Source of the DNA: Trochalopteron elliotii
Taxonomy: Eukaryota > Chordata > Aves > Passeriformes > Leiothrichidae
Length of the DNA: 64,000 nucleotides
Reading direction: 5' to 3'
NCBI GenBank assembly: GCA_024734555.1
Contig: JANPWX010000215.1
Location: 1,742,929 to 1,806,928, forward strand
The position numbers and the translations under genes are program-made. Below, one piece after another: positions 1 through 12,025 of the stretch (position 1 is the stretch's first letter; every line of letters begins with the position of its first letter). The notes beneath the pieces were generated by a model that saw only the letters and a list, made by a program, of their open reading frames with translations, searched no databases and had not been told where the DNA came from.

Positions 1-792
1 CATCTAGGATCTTTTGTCACCACAGCTGAGGAGTGACATCTTGTATTGCTTATCTAGAGAACAGCATCCAGCCACAGCAAGTAGTGTCTTGCCCAGGTAG
101 AAGGCTAAGGGAAGAGGATGGTTTACACAAGCAAAAGTTAATTTTACGGCTGCAAGAGGTAGAAATCTTGAAAATGTCGCAGTGGGCTGAGGATTCGATG
201 TACGCAAATAATTGGAGTCATGCTTCACCAATTCTGTTTCATTCAAATGCACTCAGTTCCTCCCATGTTATAGTGCAATCAGTGAACACCTGTCTTTTCA
301 AAATAACTAAAATCTCAATTCCACTAAAATAATAATAAAAAGGAAGTGTAATTTCTAATGAGCTACATTGCCCAGCAGAGCAGCAGCATACACCTATTTC
401 AAGGTGATTACCTGCATTAGCATATGATTGATTATTAAGATCGGTATTAGCAGCATAATTTTCTGTTTAGACATTTGTTGTATTTTTTCCACTTGCCACT
501 GGTATATTTTGTTCAAGTATTGAGTGATTACTAACTTGTTAGAAGTCCTCAAAAATTTAATTGAAAGCCATTTTTTGCTAGGAGCCTTTTATGCTTTTAC
601 TGTACATGGGTAGAAGCTCCTTAAAAAAAATTCCTCCAAAATTACTCCATAATTACTCCAAAAAGTAATTATGCACTTAAATGGTATATTCAAATTGAAG
701 TTGCCACGTTTGTATTGAAACTGGGGGATGTTCTGGGGTGTACAGTTTATTCTTTATGAGTCTGTAATTAAAATGCTTTTCTGCATGAAAAG
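1..792 (+). other. PHF14: PHF14 intron, 3' part, upstream of exon A
   Basis: Non-coding by position: it precedes the exon A acceptor. Short open frames overlap on both strands at 4-332, but they show no family match and no splice phase link to PHF14. I recognise no repeat here. The last 60 bases lack the usual long pyrimidine run before the acceptor. Confidence 0.8.
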
Positions 793-924
793 TTGTGGAA
801 TTTGCAAGAAGAACCATGATCAACACCTACTGCTACTCTGTGACACTTGTAAACTCCATTATCATCTTGGTTGCCTGGATCCACCTCTTACAAGGATGCC
901 AAGGAAGACCAAGAACAGTTACTG
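793..924 (+). CDS. PHF14: PHF14 internal exon A: first part of a C-terminal PHD finger
   Basis: Seen: starts on the third base of a Ser codon after an AG at 791-792 and ends with the first two bases of a Trp codon before a GTAAGA donor at 925. Its 43 whole codons run from CGICKKNHDQ to TKNSY. They carry the PHD ligands CGIC, CDTC, the His of KLHYH and the Cys of LGC. The last Cys pair (CSEC) is in exon B. Family knowledge: PHF14 is a nuclear chromatin-binding protein with an N-terminal PHD/extended-PHD module and further PHD fingers near the C terminus. It is reported in a complex with HMG20A, TCF20 and RAI1 and as a repressor of PDGFRA. Residues match my memory of human PHF14, where the preceding residues end in Tyr-Ser, which fits the split Ser codon. 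Oddity: the acceptor has a poor pyrimidine tract (cttttctgcatgaaaag). The upstream ATG at 728 is intronic read-through, not a start. Confidence 0.95.
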
Positions 925-2657
925 GTAAGAACACAGTTAATGAGTTGTCCTGTGCTGTCTCTGTACTGAAAGTAGGATGTAAATGTGAACAGACTTGCAA
1001 ATTCTGAGCAGATTAGACATTGCTTTAATGCAGTTTGAGCAGGTTTTTTTATTTTCAGGTTATTAGCAGTGATGTTTCAAGGTTAAAAAAAAAAGTTGTA
1101 AAGATTTTCTCTTTATTAGCCACTGTGTAAAAATAGGTTATAGCTGTAATTTTCTTGGGTTTTGAATTCATCTGTGATTGTTATTGCCGCAATATAATAG
1201 CGGCAGGAAATTATAGGCTAATACTTTTGGGAAATGAAAGACTTGGTTTTCTGTTTATGTTAGGACTCAGATAAGCGACTCTGTTCGGACCTTCAGGCAA
1301 ATACTTGTAGTATTTTTAAATAAACTTGCAAGTAGTAGCTCTGTTTATTGCAGCATGGGAAGTGTTGGGTTTAGTGCTGTCTTATGACTCAAACGTACAA
1401 TGGCAGAAGTATGTTCGTAACTGTACTTATTGCAGTTACATTTCCACGAATTAAAGTTCTTTCATGCTTGTGGTGCAGAACAAAACCTAAGTTGTACAAT
1501 GGAGAAATGATAAGGTAGCAGGGATTCTGATTTCCAAACTCTCATAAAGTTAGCTTGCTCTGCTCTATAGTGTTAGCAGTCTGCATGTTTAAACCGCTCT
1601 GAAATGTGTTAGAAAAACTCAGAAGTAGTTTGTAGCTGGCAAGAAGTTAGTGTAGCATCTCGAGGAGTCATTCATCACCTTGTCTGAATGTTAAGGTACC
1701 AAACCAGAATAGTATAAGAATTGCTTCTAAAAATACAGTAAAACTATTGTAACAGAAAAATATTAGTTTCTGGTTTTCTTCATATAACTCTTAATTTTTT
1801 ATTAAAGAACTTGCATAAAACATTTACTTCAGCCATCTTTTTGGTTAGTTTTGAAGGTTGCGTGCAGAACAAGATGGCCAGTACATGAAATGGGAGGCCT
1901 CTCTTTCTTATATCTGTAATGTCTTTCTTATATCTTTATATGTGACAAAACCTGGATTTACCTCAGTAAATTTGCTTAGTAAATTAATAGAGATTTCAGT
2001 TAAAAGATGAAAATCTCAAAAAGGTTTTCATCATCACTAATACTTTCCTGAACCAAATTTTCCTTTAATTGTTTAATGTAGTGTGTTGTTAGACTTTTGA
2101 TCTCTTCGGTCAAATTTGCCAAGTAGTTATTTTACATGGGAGCTTTTTTTTTTTTTTTTAATTTTTAGATAGCTTCTTCATTTACACAGGAGATTTGATT
2201 TTTGTTCTGCTTTTTAACAAAGTTGAAAAGGCTCACTAAAAGCTATCAGTCCAAAAGATGTAAGACTAATTCTCAGTAGGTGTTAAAGGCAGGATAGGTC
2301 AGGTTAGGTAGTAAAGCTCTTTCATTTCAAAGCTATAACTTAGCTTTGTTGTGAATTTCATGCTTCAGTTATATCTTAGATCACAAACTTGGCTTTTACT
2401 TCTAATTAGCTCAGGCATATTCTAGAGTGTGAGATGATAGCAGACAAATTGAGCTGCATTGATTGCATTCTTTTCATCATTGAACATTCCTTTATGTATT
2501 CTTTCCAGGATCAGTAGAGAGCATATAGAACAGACCCTTAATCCAAGTTTGAGTTCAGCAGGTTTTTCCTCCCCTGCTGTTTTGAATACAATTTTTATCT
2601 TTTGATTAAGATATGAAGAAAAGTGCATTTTTTTTAGATGGGGCCATGTACTTTTCA

Positions 2658-2843
2658 GATATTTGTGTAGGATGTTACAGGAAGATAGCAGAAAAATAAA
2701 AGAAAATTGACATAATGGGAAATTCCTTGAAACAGTAGACTTGTACAAGATGTAATAGGATATTTGGTATAGGATGTAGGAGGAACATAGCACAAAAATA
2801 AAAGAAAATCAGTATAGTGGGAAATTCCTTGAAACACTAGGCA
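2658..2843. repeat. Imperfect tandem duplication, unit about 102 bases
   Basis: Copy 1 starts at gatatttg (2658) and copy 2 at gatatttg (2759). The landmarks aggatg (2669 and 2771), aaaaataaaagaaaa (2692 and 2794) and gggaaattccttgaaaca (2717 and 2819) are all offset by 102 bases. The second copy is partial, ending about 2843. A few substitutions and one indel separate the copies, so it is not brand new. The duplication also shows in the minus-strand reading, where FQGISHY occurs twice. Confidence 0.9.
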
Positions 2844-3675
2844 GGTTGAAAGACTTTATTTAAGAGTGGTTAAAAACATTGAGTTTAGGTTTTTTTTTTA
2901 AATAGTAATCAAAAAACAATTTAAAATAATTTTCCTGGGTTTTTTTTTCTTTCTATTCCATTATCATTGCTAATAATTTACTCAGAATAGCTAACCTGAA
3001 CCCTTGAAAAAGTTTTTATAATTACAGTCATGTACTTTACCAATATATGTTTATTTAAACAATGAGTACTTTAAATGAGTTTATTCCATAAACTTCATCT
3101 TTTATATTGTGTTTGAGAATGCCAGGTCATTCAGGTTTTGTGTGTGGTGCTACATAGACTAATTTATAGTTATACTTTTTGTCCATTTCATGCTCAGCAT
3201 TTAATAATTTAAATTACAGTTTACCAAAAAGGGGTTTGAAATTGTTAAATTAAGTCCAGTATTATATGTTAATAGTAAGAGAAAAAAAATATATATTCTG
3301 TATTTAAAAGCTAATTTGTTGAAGAAAGCACAAACTATATTTTGTTTTCTCAGTGTTTCTAAAATTTCAAATGAATTACCAGTTTTAGTCTTAGTGAAAT
3401 CATAGTAAGAATTTAGACCTGGTGAGCACCATGTTTCACACCTTACTAGTTTAACCGATTTAAAACGCTTAACACAAAGAATTTTCCTTGTTCGGACGCC
3501 TGACAGTTTTCTTCAAGGTAACAGTTATAACATCTTACACATCAGTTTGTACCATAGTAAGTTCAAAGCCTGTCCTCATTTCAGATGAATTTGAGATGAA
3601 GAGCATAAGAGCTATTTTATGTAATAATACATTAAAGCATTAATTTATGCCTGCTTTGATGCTGTGCTTTCAAAG

Positions 3676-3727
3676 TAGAATTATAGAATATCCTGAATTT
3701 GAAGAATAGAGTCCAACTCCTAGAGCA
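3676..3727 (-). mobile_element. Short CR1-type 3' tail fragment
   Basis: The segment reads tagaattatagaatatcctg and then a degraded gttggaag-like part, ending agtccaactcctagagcag. This is the reverse complement of the 3' end shared by some bird CR1 LINEs and CR1-mobilised SINEs. An internal part of the tail seems deleted. It is too short to tell LINE from SINE. Confidence 0.65.
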
Positions 3728-6700
3728 GAAGTTTTAACCATACAATGAAATGCTGTGGTTTACTTTCATTTAAAAATTTGCAATTTTCTGTTTCTTAGAA
3801 ATCCTGTTGATTAAACAATTGAATATTATTTTGATTAACATGTTATCATAATACTAAGTCTTATCATTCTTGCTGACAACTTGTGTGCTTTTATGCTCTT
3901 GGCCATTCTGGATGTATTTTCCTGGTAGAGAATGATTGTAACTGGTACTAAGACAATGCACAAGTGTTGGCAGACAATATAATGGATCAAAATATAGTTG
4001 TAAAATATTGACATTTTCATTAAGAAAATACTTGGCAGCTATCAACAAGGATTAGCTTCTTCTGTTGGAATGAGATTACTGAAAAACAGTGAAAACTTCT
4101 GGTAGCATATGAAATACTGGGGACTGAGATGGACAAAACAAGGACTAATGGTTGTATTAAGCTTGGTTGGTTTTATTTTTCCCCTAGAAGGCCAAGTTAT
4201 TTTAGTGGTGACTCCTGTGGGGAGTATTGGCCACAGGACAGAATGAGCTGTAGAGTTCCTGGCCAGTAGTTCCATGAACACTCATGTAGTATCTAGACAT
4301 TCATTTATATTTGTGACCTCAGTCATTCAGTACTGATCCAGTACCTCTTCAAATGTTTTTTCATACTAAGTCACTGGACAATGATATAAAATTAGTAACT
4401 TACATAAACATGAGCGGAATATGACATATACATTTTTATGTATTTGTCACTTGTCCTAATTGAAGGATGTTTGGGTTGCTACAAATGGCAGATTTTCTTT
4501 TTTTTTATTAATCTCTGTAACTTTACACTCTGTAAGGTGCTCTTTGAAGCTTTTTGACAACTGTATTAGGTTCATATATACTGTCTTTTATCTCTATAAT
4601 TAAAGCAGCCCTGGTTTTTTTCCACCTCCAGTACATCATTTACATGTGTAATTTACAGAGCATAGGTGTCACCTTCAAGCTGTGGTCCATGTGTCTCGAG
4701 TTCACAGTGGCTTAATTCTTTGTAAACGTTGTGAGAGGTGATTTGTTAGAGAGCATGTCTGTGAGACCTGCGTCTTCCTCATGAAAACAAGCCCCTCTTT
4801 TCATTTTTAAACACTGAGGACAGAACTGTGTTCTGGAAGCACTGTAGTGGTATTTGCTAAGTAGTTTGAAATCACTCTTTTCCCAACTTGTTGCTACTGA
4901 GTTGACAAGATGTTTGTGGTGTGGGAAGTTCTCTCTGATTCATGTGCCAAGTTAGATTGAGAACACAACAAAATCACACAATTTCTTTTTTCTTCTGTAG
5001 GTTGTTAGTGCTTAATCAAAGACTTTCCATATGATTGAGATTTCAAATCAATATTGAGATTTGTTGATGTTACCAAAACTTCCAGTAATTTTAGCAGTAG
5101 GCACATCTTGGAAGTAGGCATATTATTGCCTGCTACTGATTTTCTCTGTGGGTCTAGATTAGGGAAGTCTAGACTAAAAGGAAAACAGAAGCTGTGTACT
5201 GAAAGTTGAATATCTGGCACCATTTCTCCTGTTATTTTGCTTATGCTGCATAGCAATACTTGCTAATTTAGAGGGAGTCGAAGATTGTTGCAGTAGTTCT
5301 AAAGGTGACCTGCTGTGACAGGTTCTCTTTTCACTGCTTGCCCTTGAAGAGCTGAAGTTAAGTGAGCGTGACTGTGGCATAGCTAGAAAGAAGTCATATG
5401 GCTGTTTTCTATGACCGTGTTGGGATTAAACAGCAGAATGGGAAAAGTACTTTAAATACAAGAACCGTGTTGAAGTAAACTATAGGAAAAGCTGAAAGGA
5501 GATTGTTTCCAAGTCAGAGGAATGTGTGTCTGTAATAGCTTTTCTGTGGTTCTGTGGGAGCTAACAGCCAAGCTGCTTTGTAGTTGAAGCTTGTCTGTTT
5601 TGTAATAGGGATGATGGAACATGGTTGCCTATGATAGTGGAGCCTATTCTGGTAAATCAAGAGGTTGCTTGTAAGTTCATGTTTATAACTCCTTTCCCCC
5701 TTACCTGTGATATATTTGTGAAGGTTTGGTTTGTGATTCAAACAATACCCTCACCCCCCATCATAGTATGATTGTGCTTTTGTTTTCTAGATCTAGGTTT
5801 TTTGTAGTTTCGATTTCACACTTGCACAGCCTGTTTCAGAGCACATATATATTTAAATAGCATCATAGTAAAACTTCAGGACTTTAGTGATCTGCATGGG
5901 TATTTTCTGTAGGACTGTATGAACATTAGCAGAAAAATGGTGTCTTTCTCTTGTAATAACAGAGAGATAAAGAACACTAATTATTTAAATCATACATGCA
6001 GGGTGGTAGATCCAAGAAACTGGATTCCCAACTCCAAATATCATTGTAAAACCCTGTGACTATTTGTTTCTCTTATGAAAGTGTCATTTTAGTGCAGCTC
6101 TTAAGTTATGGAAGCTTTTTCTATAATTTATACGTAGCACAGATTTTTACCATAGTAATGGGAAAAATAAATGCTTTGTAAGAACTACTCATAGAATTTT
6201 TGAACATTTTCGTAGGTATTGCTTACATCTGCATAAGCAGATCATAGTAATTACTTTCATATATGCTTTCCAGTGCATAAATTAATGACATGACTGATGA
6301 TGCAGTGTTATGGAGGGCTGTGCTCTCCAATGCTTGCTAAATAGAATTTCACCTTAAAGCTTTGGGTTGAACAGCTTTAAGAACAATGCATCTTATAAAA
6401 ATAAAGAACTCAAAGTAACTTGTAGCTAAGCAGACATGCAAGATTTTGAGGGAATATTGTTACTTGAAGCTTCTCTCTCCTTCATCATTGGAGTGCTTTT
6501 CTCCATCAAATCATAGAATAATAGTAGTTTGGTCTGTGTGCCTTTATTTTCTTAAGTGCATGTGAATACATATTTGTGTGTGTATATTCACACAAATTTA
6601 TGTAAACATATAACTGTAAAAAGTAGCATAGTGAAAGCTATTGTTCCTTATATTTTTCTATAGTCAAGTGTCTTCAGGCCGAGAGGTGTTAACAGGTATT

Positions 6701-6949
6701 CTGTGTGTAGCAAACTGAGGTTTGTAAAGAGGAGCGTGCTCATTTTATCAAGCACAGAGAAGAAAGGCTACTCTCTTTTCATCCACCTCTTCTGATAATG
6801 GAGGAGCAATAGGGAGAGATTTACTAAAATCACAATAACCACAGCAGTATTAATAGCAAAAGGTATACACGAGAGAGAGAGTGCTTTACCCACAAAAGGG
6901 ATTTACCTCTGGGAGCAAACAAAAACGTTTCCCAAAAATAGTGCTGCTG

Positions 6950-7350
6950 GACAAAGGCTTTAAGCTGAGAAGAGCCCTTGTGGCTAAGCATCCCCCTGCC
7001 CCAGTGTGAAGAAACCAGAAACCCAGAAGCCAGATCTCTGGCGTTGTACTTCCTGGTGTTTTTCCCAGACCACTGTGCTCGGCTGTGTTTGGCAGCGTTT
7101 GCCCAGCTCAAGTTGGTCCCACACGGCTGGCACTTGGCACCACACCACCAGCTCCCGCTGGTGCTGTTTCAGCTGCACCAACTCAGGTGGGGGTTTGGAA
7201 TGGAGAAAGGGACCAGCAATGGCAGAGAGGAGGCTGGGGCTGGCTCATCCCAGCACCTTCTCTCCAGAGAGATCCAAGCAAGAAGGCAAATTTTCACTTT
7301 CTGGTGCTCGGCTCTTCCTGCCAAGCCCACACCCCCAGTGATGATGTGTG
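6950..7350. other. GC-richer unclassified segment, possibly an old repeat
   Basis: Clearly richer in G and C than the adjoining intron, with open frames overlapping on both strands (for example 6978-7364 and 7085-7471). The frames have no recognisable motifs and no splice link to PHF14. I see no LTR ends or target duplication. It may be an unclassified transposon remnant. Confidence 0.35.
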
Positions 7351-8798
7351 TGGTAGGGAATTAAGCAGTGCTGAAAACTCCGTCCCTCTTTTCTCTGTAA
7401 CCAAGACAAAGAGGAAGAATACAGGACTGTACTCTTGTGTGCTGGCCCAAAACCGTTTGAAAAGTATATAAACTGACTTCCTTGTGCTTTGACTATTCAT
7501 AAAGACTCCATACGTACATGGGAGAGGGGAGAAACTGTTGTTTCCTGCAACCTACCCTGTTCTGCTTTTCTAGACCAGCAAATATTCCAAGTACTTTCAT
7601 GTGTCCTATTTATCTTGGTCTTAAGTGCTTTTTAGATACCAGGTGATGAATCTTTGTAACATTATGATGAAGCCACAATTATCTAAAATTGTATAATTTA
7701 AATTATATAAAACAATAATCAAAAATTTACATATGGAAAAGTTTAAGGAGAAAGGTCTTGAGTTAGTCAGGGCTACATTGATCTGTTACCCAATCCATGA
7801 CTGGACTCCCTGTATTCTGACTTGGTAGCCACTGGTCTGTGTTAGCAAACCATGAGTACTCCTGGTGTCTTTTGGTATAGATTATTATATATTTGGAAAG
7901 ATTATACTGCTTACATTGCTTTGAAAGAATTAGAAAACATGGAAAGTTGATGGACTTGATATTGTGTTAGCCCTCACTGAAGTTCACTGGAGAAGAACTG
8001 GAACTATTCCTTTTGAATGTGTAAAGTGGAACAAATAGGCTCAAACACAACGTATATCTGACTTCGCTTTTGTTTATACAGGATGGATATGCCTTCTCAT
8101 TGCAAATGTGTATTAAAATTCAACCTTAAATAATTAAATACATGGGATTTTTGCTTTGTCTTCTTCCAAAGCAAATTTGCTCTTTCGTTTAGATTGTGCT
8201 TATCCCTGTTAATGCCAGTTAATAGCAGATTATGTTGAATTTTTTTTTTTGGTTGGTATTATTAAAAAAGTTTAATAGAAAAAGCAGTGGTGAATTGGAC
8301 TTAATATGAATGGACTTGCAGTTTTTTGAATTGGAAGTGTAGTGTGAGGAGTAATTAAAACTGGCTCTTCCAGTAAGTATAATTTTTATGTTTTCGTTAA
8401 TGTACTTTTAGTGAACATCCGCATTTATGACTTTGCATAAGATGATTTTTTGCAAATAAAAACATACCCTGTTGAATTCCTATCTTGTAAATTCTGTTAT
8501 GGAGCTTGTTAATAGCATTACTTTAGCATCTCTTAATTTTTGAAGTTCTGGTAGTGATTTTGTATTTTTTGAGAAAATCATTAGGCTTTTTCTTTTTCAA
8601 TTTAGCCTGTTAATATATGTCTCTAGCTTCTGTATTTGTAATTTTCTCTTAACTATTTTTTTCAGATTTAAAACTGACTCCCTTAGGAAATGCATATTAA
8701 AATTTATTTTCATAACAAACATGTCCTCCAAATCCCTGCTACTAAATCATGCTCTCATTGGAATGAATTCAGCAGCACGTCATTGTAAAGATTAACAA

Positions 8799-8898
8799 TC
8801 TGGTCTAGTGGAGGGTGCCCCTGCCCATGGCAGGGGGGTGGGAACTAGATGATCTTTAAGATCTCTTCCAATCCAAACCACTATATAATTCTATAATT
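8799..8898 (+). mobile_element. CR1 LINE 3' end, sense orientation
   Basis: Contains ggtctagtggagggtgcccc, ctgcccatggcaggggg, gaactagatgatctttaa and cttccaatccaaacca, then ends in two ctataatt units. This is the typical 3' UTR and octamer repeat end of bird CR1 (consensus ending in ATTCTATGAT-like repeats). Only about 100 bases remain, the usual extreme 5' truncation. It is the only clear CR1 copy in gene orientation in the window and lies about 340 bases upstream of exon B. Confidence 0.92.
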
Positions 8899-8989
8899 AA
8901 ACTGCAGCAGCAGCTACAGTAATTAGTAGATTAGAGATCAGTGGGTAGCTTTAAAAATGAAGATGTTGGTAGCATGAAAGTGATGGAAT

Positions 8990-9002
8990 GGGGGGGGGGG
9001 GG
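8990..9002 (+). repeat. G13 homopolymer
   Basis: Thirteen consecutive G, then acggg. It lies about 240 bases upstream of exon B. Such a run can stall polymerases and is prone to length error in assemblies. Confidence 0.95.
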
Positions 9003-9240
9003 ACGGGACATTTTTCTTGAAGATTAATTCCTGCTTTCAGAATCTTGGTTTTCAAAGTTAAGTACTGTCAGGAAAATAAGAGCATCTTACTTGTGTTTTG
9101 CTTGGTTGCTTAAAATGTATGTTTTAGATGTCCATTTGATTTCTCGACTTTTGAATTTATCTTAAACACAAACACTTCAGTATATTTCTTTTTCTGCTCT
9201 TGTGACTGCAGTCTTAAAAAGAAAATCTTCTGCTTTGCAG

Positions 9241-9409
9241 GCAATGCTCAGAGTGTGACCAGGCAGGTAGCAGTGATATGGAGGCTGATATCGCCATGGA
9301 AACCTTACCAGATGGGACCAAAAGATCAAGGAGGCAAATTAAGGAACCAGTGAAATTTGTTCCTCAGGATGTGCCAACAGAACCGAAGAAAATTCCAATC
9401 AGAAACACG
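9241..9409 (+). CDS. PHF14: PHF14 internal exon B: end of PHD finger and start of linker
   Basis: Seen: the acceptor cttctgctttgcag ends at 9240. The first G completes the Trp codon left by exon A (TG|G), then 56 whole codons follow, and a GTAAAT donor starts at 9410. The reading begins QCSECDQAGSSD, giving the last CxxC zinc pair of the finger. It continues with an acidic stretch (MEADIAMETLPDG) and a basic one (TKRSRRQIKEPVKF) ending IPIRNT. It leaves phase 0. The reading continues in frame into the intron to a stop near 9496, but the clean join to exon C shows the exon ends at 9409. Compared with human PHF14 from memory, I see about two substitutions (Met to Ile in EADIAM, Pro to Thr in DVPTEP). 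Inference: the linker carries nuclear or chromatin contacts; no catalytic residues are expected. Confidence 0.95.
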
Positions 9410-9620
9410 GTAAATGATGGTGGAGCTGATGTGTTGAGGCTCATATTCTTAATAATATTGTTTCAGATGACCTACATTGTGGACATTTTGAATTGAGAGA
9501 TTTCAATTAGATTGATGTTCTGTTTTTGTTATATATTTAATTTTCTCTTTTTAGTGCTTTATTAGTTGTGGTAAATACTGTTTTGCTAAAATAGAAAGCT
9601 GGGAAACATGGTACTTAACT

Positions 9621-9684
9621 GAAGAGCTGTACGAGGTTAAGGGAAAATTCAGTTTGCACTTAAACTTACCCTTAACAGCTCTTC
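9621..9684. repeat. Imperfect inverted repeat (bulged hairpin)
   Basis: GAAGAGCT (9621-9628) plus GTTAAGGG (9636-9643) pair with CCCTTAACAGCTCTTC (9669-9684). A 7-base bulge separates the two left pieces, and the loop is about 25 bases. It lies 210 bases after exon B. Confidence 0.75.
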
Positions 9685-11520
9685 TGCACTGTAGTAGTAA
9701 GGACACTTACTAGGGTAGATTTAAATATATTGAATTACAGCTGTAGAAACATTTCCATTTAGAGTCATTTCCTTATCTACAGCCAACCTGCTGGCTGACT
9801 GCACATCTTGTGACCATCACAAGACCCTGTCATTTCAGTTTATTTGGCTTCCTAGTCTTACTAGTCAATGTATGTTTTCTTAAACTTTCTTGGTCGATAG
9901 AATTGGAGAAGACAAGCAAAACCTCTGGCTTCCTGTACTGATGAACTATTTAGCATATTTGAAAGCAGTACTTTTTTATTCATCACTGTGCACTTTTCCT
10001 TAAATTTTGCTATCCTGCTTGCTAAGAAAACAAGGCTTTTCATGAGTGATGTGTCATACCACCTATAAAAAGAACATAAAAATATCGAAGGACATTTAGG
10101 TCCAGGTTATGGGATGAGTAGTGTTCCCATATCCCTTCAGATGTAAGTGGTTCATCTTCCATTGTATTTCTTAATAACAGGAAATATTATAACCTCTCAC
10201 ATTAGAGTCAGATGAAGTTTATCTCTCATGCAGCACAACTTTATTTTCTTCACAAAGCTTTCAAGACATTTTATTATTATACTAGCAGATACCATACTTA
10301 ATGTACACTGATAGGATTAAGCAAGTATTTTCCTGACCCTGTCTTAAATGTTTGTTTTAATTTTAGGCCATTTGATTTGATTTACCTAATGGCTTCCCTT
10401 TCCCAATCTGTGACTCAGAACTTTAAGAATGACTCAAGCCAATCTGATTAATTTAGCTCAAACTATTAGGAGTATGAGTAATCAAAAATTAAATTTTGAG
10501 GAACAACTTCTTTCTTTTCCTCATTGAGGGAAAGTGCCCTTTCTCCTTATGCATGAGAGCTCATAGAATCTTACAGCTGCCTGGGTAGATTGAACTTCCT
10601 GTTGTTATGTTGTTGTTCACACAGATAGACTTACCTGGTGTTCTGCTTACTGAACCCTTTATATCTCATCTCCCATTTTTCTTCTTCCTTTCTCTTCTCT
10701 CTTTTTATACTTAGTGTAGCTCTCTTATAGGGTGTGGAGAATCATGATTCTGGGACTAAAGAGAACTAAAATTATTGCAGGAAAGACATTCGTAGTTGTC
10801 ATAAAAAAGGGAGTAACATAAGGCATTGTTCAGAAATCCATAGGAATACAAGATTGGTTTGTTCTAAAGCCCATGTAATAACTGCCTAGGTTCTTCTGTG
10901 CAAAATGGAGAGAAGTCTGATTGCTCTGAAATGTTCCTCTCATGCTGTGATGCTGTGATGTGTGCTAAACTGGTGCTACATTGGTGATTTGGTGCTTCAT
11001 GTGTTATGTAATATATCTACACACATCGTCCTATGTAATACAGAGTTTGACTTGCAGTGGCATACTGTGTTGTCACTGTATGGTGTTGCACTGTGAAAAT
11101 TTACTGCTACCAGTCTAAGAAAGATTTTGTTCCTCTGCTTGAATTTTGAGTCTATCAGTTCTCTCCAGTTCTCTACTTTGGTAAAACCTAGAGATTTGCA
11201 AGATAACATCTTTGCTGCCCTGTGAGTAGGCCTTCTCTGTAAAAGAGAATCATTGACCACTAACTGTTGTCTCCTCCAATGATTGGCTCTGTTCTGGGTA
11301 AATACCCCAGTTTATATACTGAGCATAGTGTTCTGTGGTGTAGAATATCCCTTTGGGCAGTTCAGTCAGTCTGTCATGGCTGTGGTCCCTTGGAGCTTTT
11401 TGTGCAGCTCCTCCCTGGCAGAGCATGAGACACTGAAAAATCCTTGATTTGAGGTATGTGTAACTTAGCAACAGCTAAAATATTTGTGTGTTATCAGCAT
11501 TATTCTATCAGCATTACTGA

Positions 11521-11664
11521 GGCCAGGTTAGCTCAGCTGGTCTGAGCATGGTGCTGATAATGCCAAGGTTGTGGATTCAGTCCCTGTATGAATTCCATTC
11601 ACTTAACAGCTGGACTTTGATGATTCTTGTGGATCCCTTCCAAGTCAGAGTATTCTGTGATTCT
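11521..11664 (+). mobile_element. tRNA-Ile-derived SINE with CR1-like tail (TguSINE1-like)
   Basis: The first 70 bases follow a tRNA-Ile gene: ggttagctcag, then gtgctgataatgccaaggtt around the anticodon. The Pol III A box is TAGCTCAGCTGG (11529-11540) and the B box GGATTCAGTCC (11573-11583). After a short linker (ccattcacttaacagctgga) it turns into a CR1-type 3' end: gatgattcttgtggatccct, then ccaagtcagagtattctgtg. Head, linker and tail agree with my memory of TguSINE1, a SINE described from zebra finch and moved by CR1 machinery. It is not a functional tRNA: the acceptor end is lost and the arms carry mismatches. Confidence in tRNA-SINE is high; the exact subfamily is recalled, not searched. 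Confidence 0.87.
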
Positions 11665-12025
11665 CATACTAAATCCAAAAAGCACAGCACTGTACTAGAT
11701 ACTAATAAGAAAATTAACTCTATCCCAGCTGAAACCAGACCATCTGCCCAGAGACCCGTGACAATTGGAGCACACTAGTGTTCACAGCTTCTACATGACA
11801 TTGGAGACTCAGTTTCCTTCTGTAATTTGAGAGTGTGAGAGAGCTAAGACTGAAGCAGGTTATTCAGAGTTAGGACAGTGCTTTTTCCTTGTACAGTTCT
11901 CTGCGTTAATTGTGTGCTAGGACGGTATTTTATATCCTAGCGCTATACAAGCTTTTTGAAGAACCCTGTGAGTGCTCCATAGTATTTCTATCTCTTAGCT
12001 TTCAAATATTTCACAGTATATTTAT

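Larger units (their letters stand above)
925..9240 (+). other. PHF14: PHF14 intron A-B (8316 bases)
   Basis: Bounded by GTAAGA and TTTGCAG. It is AT-rich. It holds a 16-base poly-T near 2144, a 102-bp tandem duplication at 2658-2843, a short CR1-type tail at 3676-3727, an unclassified GC-richer segment at about 6950-7350, a CR1 3' end at 8799-8898 and a G13 run at 8990. No other coding signal that I can support. Confidence 0.9.

Noticed and set aside
728..792. Possible alternative start (ATG at 728 or 785) leading into exon A
   Set aside because: The AG at 791-792 and human PHF14 phase place the exon start at 793; the upstream reading has no PHF14 match.
6511..6545. Possible CR1 tail (aaatcatagaataatag)
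   Set aside because: Too short, and no downstream match.
7085..7471. 128-codon + strand frame, with similar frames on both strands
   Set aside because: Reflects the GC-rich composition of the segment; several overlapping frames are open at once.
9410..9496. Extension of exon B to an in-frame stop
   Set aside because: The phase-0 join at 9409 to exon C reproduces known PHF14 order; extension would be intron retention only.
10562..10600. Possible CR1 tail (tcatagaatcttacagctgc)
   Set aside because: The start resembles the CR1 end but the following sequence does not continue the family text.
11521..11592. Functional tRNA-Ile gene
   Set aside because: The acceptor stem is not complementary at its 3' end, there are mismatches in the arms, and it is fused to a CR1-like tail, so it is a SINE.
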